The notes below the pieces were generated by a model that saw only the letters and a list, made by a program, of their open reading frames with translations, was not told where the DNA came from and made no database searches. A stretch of DNA of 38,290 bases from Candidatus Saccharimonadota bacterium. Lineage in GTDB: Bacteria > Patescibacteriota > Saccharimonadia > Saccharimonadales > Saccharimonadaceae. The DNA is taken from positions 1-38,290 of the forward strand of contig CAJPIO010000006.1 in NCBI GenBank assembly GCA_905365145.1, given 5' to 3'. The translations under genes were made by a program, and so were the position numbers. Shown here in pieces: positions 32,745 through 38,290 of this stretch. Numbering within the stretch: the stretch's first letter is position 1; each line of letters opens with the position of its first letter.

Positions 32745-33106
32745 ACTGCCACCTCTCGCACCGCTTTGGCAATATCATCTGGATGCATTGATACTTTATC
32801 TAATAATAATCGCACGCCGTACGGCCGCAACTGCTCGAGAGTGATGTCATTTGCACTTGTTGTACACACGACAACAGGAATGCGGCCTAAGTCGTCATGC
32901 GATTGCAACTCGTGCAGCAGCACTAAACCATTCGGGCCCGGCATGAATAAATCAAGAATAATCGCCGCGGGTCGAAAACTATCTATCAAATCAAGCGCTT
33001 CTATGGCATTTGGAGCGCTCTGGACTACCATATCATTATGCTCAAGGCGCCGCGTAAACAGTTTCGCTAGCCACTCGTCATCATCAATTACTAGCACGCG
33101 CGTCAT
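32741..33106 (-). CDS. Single-domain response regulator (CheY-like)
   Basis: A 121-aa receiver domain without output domain. The acidic pocket is Asp8-Asp9-Asp10, the phosphoacceptor Asp52 in ILDLFMPG, the switch residue Thr82/83 in VCTTSAND, and the lysine Lys104 in LLDKVS. It overlaps both neighbours by 4 bases. With no DNA-binding domain it must act through protein contact. Confidence 0.88.
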   Translation of the reverse strand: MTRVLVIDDDEWLAKLFTRRLEHNDMVVQSAPNAIEALDLIDSFRPAAIILDLFMPGPNGLVLLHELQSHDDLGRIPVVVCTTSANDITLEQLRPYGVRLLLDKVSMHPDDIAKAVREVAV

Positions 33107-33822
33107 AATAGCCTCAGCTGTGTCGACGCTGGTACATCAACATAAAAAGTTGCGCCATCGCGGTGACGGATAACGCCAATTTGTGCGCCAATTGCTAAAG
33201 CAAACTCATTAGCGATAAACATACCCAGCCCGCTGCTGCCTGGACGGTTATGTAGCGGCAGCGGCTCGCGTAAACCCTGGCGCAACGCCCGCCAAGCTCG
33301 CGCTGGAATTGCCGGCCCAAAATCGCGTACCCCAATCCGTACCCGCTGATTGTTGTTGGCAGTCTGTACCGAAATCGCTACTGACGAATCATCAGCGCTG
33401 TAGTGCAGTGCGTTATCAGCAAAGTTAGCAACGATTCGCCGCAATAAATCACGATTTGCCACCATTAGTCGCTGACGAGATTTTACCTGGGTTTTTAGAG
33501 ATTTATTATGAGCATGATACAGCGGTTGAAGTTCGCTCATCACTTCGCTACAAAGACCAGCCGCATCAATCGCTTCTAGTGTGAATAAGGCGTTTTCTAG
33601 GCGGCGAGCTTTAGTTAAATCTGTCGTCAAGCGCAGCGCCCTTTCGGCCGTCAGTGTGATCCGCTGCGCCAAGACAGCCCGCTCAAGCGCCGTATACTCC
33701 CCTGCTTCTAACTCAATCGCCAACTGGCGAATCAGAGCAAGCGGCGCTTTCAGTTCGTGCGCCGCTACCGCAAACGACGGTGAATCTGCCCACAAACCAG
33801 CCTGCGCCTTACCCTCCTGCAT
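33103..33822 (-). CDS. Soluble histidine kinase
   Basis: A 239-aa kinase core without sensor or membrane segment. The H-box is AAHELKAPLALIRQ with His22, followed by the dimerisation helices. The ATP-binding domain has the N-box NFADNALHYS, G1 GVRDFGPAIP and G2 GSSGLGMFIANEFA. Only about 20 residues precede the H-box, so the signal must be cytoplasmic or come through a partner. Start at 33822: TAAACT ends 6 nt upstream, no SD. Operon with regulator and recO. Confidence 0.87.
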   Translation of the reverse strand: MQEGKAQAGLWADSPSFAVAAHELKAPLALIRQLAIELEAGEYTALERAVLAQRITLTAERALRLTTDLTKARRLENALFTLEAIDAAGLCSEVMSELQPLYHAHNKSLKTQVKSRQRLMVANRDLLRRIVANFADNALHYSADDSSVAISVQTANNNQRVRIGVRDFGPAIPARAWRALRQGLREPLPLHNRPGSSGLGMFIANEFALAIGAQIGVIRHRDGATFYVDVPASTQLRLL

Positions 33823-33828
33823 ACACCT

Positions 33829-33834
33829 AGTTTA
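33829..33834 (-). promoter_or_regulatory. -10 box of the kinase-regulator-recO operon
   Basis: Minus-strand TAAACT ends 6 nt before the ATG at 33822. It is the weakest match of the leaderless set. Confidence 0.35.
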
Positions 33835-33872
33835 GCATGCTGCAGCAGGCTGTTCTAGCACAAGCAAAACGC

Positions 33873-34535
33873 TTATTCGTTGAATTTGAGAGTCTTCAGC
33901 AGTTTCTCGTAGTCAGCAGTGAAAACGTCGCCGTCAGTACGCATCGTCAGTGTACGATCGCGCATCTTCAACAGTACTGCTGTACCGTAAGTGTCCTTGT
34001 CAAAATTACCGACCAGCTTGGTGCCCGTATGCTTACCATCGTTGTAAACACTCGACTTCAGGTCGCCTCTTTTAATTAACGGATCGTAAGTAGACACAGA
34101 TTTGTCATAAGTCTTTTGCTCAATCGTTATCCTCAGGGCAATCTTCGACTCTCTGGTAATCGGCGGAATTGTCACTGGGTTCAAATAGGCTTCATAAGTC
34201 ACGCCGCCGCCCTTGCTAATATCGGTTGCCTGATAAGCGCTCCAAGTCTTGGGATACTCAAACGTCAAGGCGCCGTAATCTGACGGCCCGTTAAACTGCC
34301 GATTCGGCTCTTTCTCACGCTTTTCGAAGTCGCTCTCTAGCTTCTCGCTATTCTCTTTGACAGCCTGAGCTTTAGCTGTCTCGATTTTCTCGTCGACGTT
34401 TTCTTTCTGGTCGAGATATTGCATATACGACCAAATACTAAAACCGCCGAACCCCAGCACCAACACTACCAATACCGCAATAGCGACAATACTGCCAGTG
34501 ATAGCGCCTTTTTCTGTATGATGCCTACTCTTCAT
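33873..34535 (-). CDS. Membrane-anchored hypothetical protein
   Basis: A 220-aa protein with one N-terminal helix (about residues 13-37, SIVAIAVLVVLVLGFGGFSI), a charged coiled-coil stalk (about 42-80), and a beta-rich domain (GALTFEYPKTWSAYQATD, then KIALRITIEQKTYD). The 'EYPKTWSAY' pattern is common in surface proteins of the PsbP/photosystem-like fold, but I do not assign it. It is likely exposed outside the cell. Transcription starts at or next to the ATG. Confidence 0.6.
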   Translation of the reverse strand: MKSRHHTEKGAITGSIVAIAVLVVLVLGFGGFSIWSYMQYLDQKENVDEKIETAKAQAVKENSEKLESDFEKREKEPNRQFNGPSDYGALTFEYPKTWSAYQATDISKGGGVTYEAYLNPVTIPPITRESKIALRITIEQKTYDKSVSTYDPLIKRGDLKSSVYNDGKHTGTKLVGNFDKDTYGTAVLLKMRDRTLTMRTDGDVFTADYEKLLKTLKFNE

Positions 34536-34542
34536 GCTTACG

Positions 34543-34571
34543 ATTATACTTTGTCGAGGCTAAATATGCAA
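34543..34571 (-). promoter_or_regulatory. Promoter of the hypothetical membrane protein
   Basis: Minus strand: TTGCAT (34566-34571), 17 bp, TATAAT (34543-34548), then 7 nt to the ATG. One of the clearest two-box leaderless promoters here. Confidence 0.65.
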
Positions 34572-34575
34572 AGGT

Positions 34576-35079
34576 TTAACTTTGCGGCTGCAGCAAATAG
34601 AGATTATGCGCGCCCACGGTCTTGTGCAAAGCAAGTCCGGCCGCCTCGAAACCGTAGCTCAACAGCCAAATATCATGTCTAAGGCGGTTAGCCTCATGCT
34701 GTAAATATTGAACCATCTTGGCGATATCACGACCGTCACCAAAAAGGTAAACGACTGTCGTCTCGTCTGGCAGCGGCGTACGCCAAAAATTAGCTAGCCG
34801 CACCGACACTTTCTCGTCGTGCCGCGATAACCAACGTGAAACCAATACCAGCAGTGGTTGCAGCTCGTAACCAATCGCTCGCGCGCCGCGGCGGCTCGCT
34901 TCGCGCAGCACTACGCCGTCGCCCGAGCCAATATCAACCAGCACATCGGTTTTTTTGAGCTGATATAGCTCGTTAAAGGCCCTTTGCAGGTCGCGGCGCC
35001 GCGACGGCACGTACGGTGCGCCCGTGAAAGCCACAAAGCCAAGCAGCAGCACCACGGCCGCAATGGCGGCGAAAATCAC
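34576..35079 (-). CDS. SAM-dependent methyltransferase, membrane-anchored
   Basis: A 167-aa class I methyltransferase. An N-terminal helix (about 3-20, FAAIAAVVLLLGFVAFTG) anchors it, followed by PYVPSRRRDL, the SAM motif VLVDIGSGDGVVL (about 46-58), the acidic IGYELQPLL after strand 2, and VVYLFGDG. The position after xseB, with a 4-base overlap, is probably just operon membership. Substrate unknown; the family includes protein lysine methyltransferases. Confidence 0.75.
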   Translation of the reverse strand: MIFAAIAAVVLLLGFVAFTGAPYVPSRRRDLQRAFNELYQLKKTDVLVDIGSGDGVVLREASRRGARAIGYELQPLLVLVSRWLSRHDEKVSVRLANFWRTPLPDETTVVYLFGDGRDIAKMVQYLQHEANRLRHDIWLLSYGFEAAGLALHKTVGAHNLYLLQPQS

Positions 35080-35276
35080 GCGAATTTTTCCTTGAGGACG
35101 GTAATTTTATTGCGCAAGCCGTTCAAATCTTTTTCGATATCGCTAGCTAGTTTCTCGGCTGCCTGATAGCGTTCTATCGCCTGTTCAATATCGAAGTCAT
35201 CGCTTTCAAACCACGCCACCATCTGGCGTAGCTCTTCAATTTTTTGGTTGATAGTTTTCTCATTTTTGCTTGACAT
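35076..35276 (-). CDS. xseB: Exodeoxyribonuclease VII small subunit
   Basis: A 66-aa helical hairpin that forms the collar of exonuclease VII with XseA. QKIEELRQMVAWFESDDFDI and ALERY-like AIERYQAAEKLASDIEK are typical. It overlaps xseA by 17 bases and the methyltransferase by 4. Confidence 0.9.
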   Translation of the reverse strand: MSSKNEKTINQKIEELRQMVAWFESDDFDIEQAIERYQAAEKLASDIEKDLNGLRNKITVLKEKFA

Positions 35277-36360
35277 TTTTAACCTCCGCTTTGATAATTA
35301 TTTTTTCTTCCTCGATATTAATAACTTCGCCTATTTCGGTCGAACCGCGCACAATCGCGTAACCGCGCGCCAGCGCCAACTGCGGATTGTACGCCGCCAA
35401 AATCCGCTGGAATTGCGTAATTTCACTTGTTAAGACGTCAGTTCTGCTATCTAGATGTAGCAATGCGCGCTGCCGCAAGTTGTCAACCTCACTACTTAAA
35501 TCGCCAATCGCTGACTCCGTCCGATAGGCCATGCCGTCAACCAGCGCTTTTATTTCTCGCAGCAGTTCTCGTCGGTCTGGCACAATGATTTGCGCCGCGT
35601 TACTCGGCGTAGAAGCCCGCACATCGGCAGCCAAATCCGCCAGCGTCATATCGACTTCGTGTCCAATGCCGACCAATGTCGGCACACGGCTGGCAGCAAT
35701 CGCTCTGACTAGCAGCTCATCATTAAACGTATTCAAATCGTCAGCACTGCCGCCGCCGCGAATGATCACCAGCACCTCGGGCGGCGTTTGACCCTCGTTA
35801 AAACGATTAATTGCCGCAATAATCTGATCAGCCGCTGCCTCGCCCTGCACTTGAACATGCGCTACGTCAATCTGCAAGCCGCCCCAGCGCTCATTTACGA
35901 TTTTGATAAAGTCCGCGTAGCCTGCCGCCTGAGTGCTACTTATCACGCCGATACGCGCTGGAATTTGCGGCAAACAACGCTTACGCTCCGCGGCAAATAT
36001 TCCTTCCTTCTCCAACTTAGTACGCAACAGCTGGAAACTTTTGCGCAAGCTGCCCTCACCTAACGGACGGTAATTTTGCACGGTCACGCTAAATTTGCCC
36101 CACCTCGTCACTTTAGGCTGCGCCCGCACCACCAGCTTCATGCCGTCTTCAATCGGCGTTCGCAGTTGATAAACTGGCATAAAGCAACCGACGCTCCCTT
36201 CCTCGTCTTTCAAGTCGAAAAACACCCATTTGCCCTGGTTTACTTTGAAGCTGGCGACCTCGCCCTCGATCTCAACAGCGCTGCACGAAAACTCCAGCAC
36301 TTGATTAATCAGCTCGACGAAACCGCTAACGCCGAACCTTGGAATCGGATTTTCGTCCAT
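35260..36360 (-). CDS. xseA: Exodeoxyribonuclease VII large subunit
   Basis: The catalytic subunit that degrades single-stranded DNA from both ends. Length is 366 aa, shorter than the usual 400-450, with a reduced C-terminal coiled coil. The N-terminal OB fold (AVEIEGEVASFKVNQGKWVF, then LVVRAQPKVTRWG) is followed by the nuclease domain: RIGVISSTQAAGYADFI, VIIRGGGSADDLNTFND, and PTLVGIGHEVDMTLADLAAD. The final GYAIVRG is conserved. Its start overlaps the end of the flippase-like gene by 35 bases; no SD is visible. Confidence 0.93.
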   Translation of the reverse strand: MDENPIPRFGVSGFVELINQVLEFSCSAVEIEGEVASFKVNQGKWVFFDLKDEEGSVGCFMPVYQLRTPIEDGMKLVVRAQPKVTRWGKFSVTVQNYRPLGEGSLRKSFQLLRTKLEKEGIFAAERKRCLPQIPARIGVISSTQAAGYADFIKIVNERWGGLQIDVAHVQVQGEAAADQIIAAINRFNEGQTPPEVLVIIRGGGSADDLNTFNDELLVRAIAASRVPTLVGIGHEVDMTLADLAADVRASTPSNAAQIIVPDRRELLREIKALVDGMAYRTESAIGDLSSEVDNLRQRALLHLDSRTDVLTSEITQFQRILAAYNPQLALARGYAIVRGSTEIGEVINIEEEKIIIKAEVKNVKQK

Positions 36361-37381
36361 ATTTCACTATTGTTAGCTGGTAAAATACATAGCCTAACAG
36401 CAGCGCCGTTAGCAGCACAATCACCCGGTAAAGAACGATTGCCGCAATCGACTGGCCGCTACCTATACCTGATAAAGCCAAAACACTAACCATAATCGCC
36501 TCGTAGGCGCCCGTTCCGCCCGGCGTTACCACAATGAATCCAGCAATCGTCGCTATGCCATAAGCAATCAAAATCGACGCCGGGTTGACACTCATTCCCA
36601 GCGCCTGAAAAGTAATCCAGATCGGCGCAATTTCGGTAGCAGTAAATAGCATCGCCCACAAAAACGGCTTCAGCAACACGCGCTTATCGCGCTTTAGCTC
36701 GTTAAAATCGTCGTGCATATCATAGAAAAACTTCTCTATCGACTCCCGCTTCAACACCACCTGCGGCCGCCGCGCAAAAAATGACGCCGTACCGTTAGTT
36801 ATCATCGTAATCCTCTTGGCTAATTTTTTCATCCGATGGACGCTATTCAAAAAGTACGCGCCCAGCAGCGTCGCCATCACCAGCAAAAATACCAGCGTTG
36901 AGCTCATCAAAATTATCCAGCGGTTAACACGGCCGTCAATCGTCACCATCAAAACAGAAACTACCAAAAAGACCACAATCGCCATAAACCCCACCACATA
37001 ACGCACAAATTGCGCCATCGTCGCCCGCCCAATTGGCACACCGTACTTGCCTAGACGCCAGTTAGCATACGAAATACCACTGACACCGCCGCTAGGAAAA
37101 GCATGATTAACAAAATTTAACTCTAGCGATATGCGTGCCAGAGTTGCCGGATTAATATTCTTCACGAAGCCTTTCTGACGCAAATACGAAAAAATCATCT
37201 CGCCAGTCGCCAAATATCCGGCCGCAATAATTGGCAGCATCCACACAAGCTTGCCAAGGTTAATTTTACCTAGCAAACCCCAAGCATACACCAGTTCGCT
37301 TCTAGCTAGAAAAAGTATCAAAGCAATCAACAGCAACGTGGCAATACTCAACCACAATCGAAAAGATAGTCTCCTTTTCAT
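36326..37381 (-). CDS. Flippase-like membrane protein (LPG synthase TM / UPF0104)
   Basis: A 351-aa polytopic membrane protein of about eight helices. Landmarks of the UPF0104/lysylphosphatidylglycerol-synthase transmembrane family are NFVNHAFPSGGVSGISYANW and VTPGGTGAYEAIMVSVL. There is no C-terminal aminoacyl-transferase domain, so lipid transport or flipping is more likely than lysyl transfer. The start is ATG 37381 (MKRRLSFRLW): TATACT ends 7 nt upstream. A frame 27 nt longer would begin inside the divergent gene. Confidence 0.75.
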   Translation of the reverse strand: MKRRLSFRLWLSIATLLLIALILFLARSELVYAWGLLGKINLGKLVWMLPIIAAGYLATGEMIFSYLRQKGFVKNINPATLARISLELNFVNHAFPSGGVSGISYANWRLGKYGVPIGRATMAQFVRYVVGFMAIVVFLVVSVLMVTIDGRVNRWIILMSSTLVFLLVMATLLGAYFLNSVHRMKKLAKRITMITNGTASFFARRPQVVLKRESIEKFFYDMHDDFNELKRDKRVLLKPFLWAMLFTATEIAPIWITFQALGMSVNPASILIAYGIATIAGFIVVTPGGTGAYEAIMVSVLALSGIGSGQSIAAIVLYRVIVLLTALLLGYVFYQLTIVKYGRKSDSKVRR

Positions 37382-37388
37382 ACAATCT

Positions 37389-37396
37389 AGTATACT
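37389..37396. promoter_or_regulatory. Shared palindromic -10 box for two divergent leaderless genes
   Basis: AGTATACT is its own reverse complement, so TATACT is present on both strands: minus 37389-37394 (7 nt before the flippase ATG at 37381) and plus 37391-37396 (6 nt before the ATG at 37403). TATTGT lies 17 bp upstream on the minus strand; the plus -35 is poor. Confidence 0.6.
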
Positions 37397-37402
37397 ATAT
37401 TT

Positions 37403-38290
37403 ATGCATATCACAATACTTGGCCGCCAGCCAGCACTTGGAGTAGCCGAACTAGAACAGCTCTACGGTGCTGACAATGTCCGATGGTTTTCGCAGCAAGC
37501 AGCGCTTGTAGATTCGCCTGATTTTGACTTCGAGACCCTCGGCGGCAGCCAAAAAGCCGGCCGGGTCGTTCTCGAACTCGACCGCGGCAATTGGCTAACC
37601 GCCAGCCGCCAAATCGTTCAGCACTACGCCGCCAAATGGCGCGCCAGCGAGCATAAAATAACTCTTGGCATCAGCGCTTACGGCTTCAAAATCTCGCCGC
37701 GCGATGTCCAAAAAACCGGCTTGCTTATCAAGAAAAAATTACGCGACAGCGGCACTAGCTTACGCCTTATCCCGAACCCAGAAATCGCCCTTAACACCGC
37801 TACTAGCCATCACAACAAGCTTGGGTTATCGCCGACGAAAGTTGAGCTGCTAGTCGTCCGAGCACCAAATAACCGTCTCATTATCGCTGAAAGTATCGGC
37901 GCCCAGAACATTACTGCGCTGGCTGCCCGCGACCAAGCTCGCCCGCGCACCGATGCTTTCGTCGGTATGCTGCCGCCGAAATTAGCGCGGATGATGATAA
38001 ATCTATCTGGCGATACAAAACCTGGCCGCCTCTGGGACCCTTTTTGCGGTACTGGCACTGTTCTCCAAGAAGCGCGGCTCAAGGGGATAGACGTCTACGG
38101 CAGCGACCTAAGCCAAAAAATGGTTGATTATGCCACAGAAAACATGCAGTGGCTCGATAATAAATACCAAATCAACCCCCAGTGGCAGATCTTCCAAGCT
38201 GACGCTACCACTGTCAAGCTCAACGCCGTTCAAAAATCTGAAATCACCCGCATCGTCTGCGAAGCCTACCTCGGCCAGCCCTTCTCGGCC
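37403..38290 (+). CDS. TRM11-like RNA (guanine-N2) methyltransferase, 3' partial
   Basis: The open frame covers 296 codons and runs off the right edge. Residues about 1-160 are an N-terminal RNA-binding region of the THUMP/TRM11 kind with LGISAYGFK and KKLRDSGTSLRLI. The SAM domain begins GRLWDPFCGTGTVLQEA (about 212-228), typical of TRM11/UPF0020 guanine methyltransferases, with GSDLSQKMVDYA next. The motif IV region is reached at the end as VCEAYLGQPF where archaeal TRM11 has a DPPYG type. Probably modifies tRNA. The ATG has TATACT 6 nt upstream and no SD. Confidence 0.8.
   Translation, partial: MHITILGRQPALGVAELEQLYGADNVRWFSQQAALVDSPDFDFETLGGSQKAGRVVLELDRGNWLTASRQIVQHYAAKWRASEHKITLGISAYGFKISPRDVQKTGLLIKKKLRDSGTSLRLIPNPEIALNTATSHHNKLGLSPTKVELLVVRAPNNRLIIAESIGAQNITALAARDQARPRTDAFVGMLPPKLARMMINLSGDTKPGRLWDPFCGTGTVLQEARLKGIDVYGSDLSQKMVDYATENMQWLDNKYQINPQWQIFQADATTVKLNAVQKSEITRIVCEAYLGQPFSA

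Noticed and set aside
1..38290. tRNA, rRNA, tmRNA, SRP or RNase P RNA genes
   Set aside because: I looked in every gap for their conserved cores on both strands and saw none; a covariance scan would be decisive.
1..38290. UGA read as glycine
   Set aside because: TGA ends several genes exactly where the family ends or where the next gene overlaps (mraY, murG, antitoxin, kinase), and no conserved Gly falls on TGA.

Overview
The window looks like a contiguous piece of a small bacterial chromosome, most probably a Saccharibacterium (TM7, Patescibacteria/CPR). This placement is inference, from compact mostly one-directional genes, the dcw cell-wall cluster layout, a VirD4-like ATPase with no other secretion genes nearby, a sigma-region-4/HARE-HTH protein, a TopA with C-terminal repeats instead of zinc ribbons, and the single-chain GlyRS type. 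TGA is used as a stop (mraY/ftsW overlap, histidine kinase/regulator overlap), so there is no sign of the recoded UGA of Gracilibacteria/SR1. No rRNA, tRNA, IS element or CRISPR array was found.

Layout. 1-490: the 3' end of an unrecognised coiled-coil gene whose coding DNA is almost a continuous chain of perfect inverted repeats, ending at a strong terminator. 559-8639 (+): topA with a membrane-anchored esterase, a sigma4/HARE-HTH regulator behind a consensus promoter, and a VirD4/TraG-like ATPase with a GNAT protein. 8640-11267: a looser accessory stretch with an Excalibur-domain surface protein (-), a DUF2726 nuclease-like protein (+), and an 850-bp AT-rich gap with one perfect DnaA box and a TTTTAC tandem repeat. 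11268-18917 (-): division and peptidoglycan cluster rsmH, a 24-codon small ORF, ftsL-like, ftsI, mraY, ftsW, murG, ftsQ. 19580-25444 (-): yvcK-like, a DUF4868/KwaB-like protein, a Pif1-like helicase, metK behind a SAM-I riboswitch, rnhA, and a hypothetical gene. 25477-26160 (+): CIRCE-controlled hsp20. 26200-30575 (-): glutamine amidotransferase, two Nudix hydrolases, a decayed CYTH gene, a histidine phosphatase, an AbrB/Doc toxin-antitoxin pair, and a foreign-looking AT-rich SAP-domain gene. 30611-37381 (-): GlyRS, histidine kinase-response regulator-recO, a membrane-anchored hypothetical, xseA-xseB-methyltransferase, and a flippase-like membrane protein. 37403-end (+): a partial TRM11-like methyltransferase.

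The most consistent unusual signal is regulatory. About seventeen genes have a TATAAT-like -10 box ending exactly 6 or 7 nt before the start codon, with no Shine-Dalgarno sequence at a usable distance. That predicts leaderless mRNAs as the default for first genes, while operon-internal genes (murG, ftsI, rnhA) and leadered genes (metK, glyS, hsp20) carry good SD sequences. The extreme case is at 37379-37405, where two divergent start codons 21 bp apart appear to share one palindromic -10 box. Other regulatory elements are a SAM-I riboswitch whose expression platform hides the metK SD, a CIRCE element wrapping the hsp20 -35 box, an AT palindrome inside the toxin-antitoxin promoter, and a 39-bp palindrome between hsp20 and its divergent neighbour. 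The chain of hairpins in the first gene has no explanation I know of.
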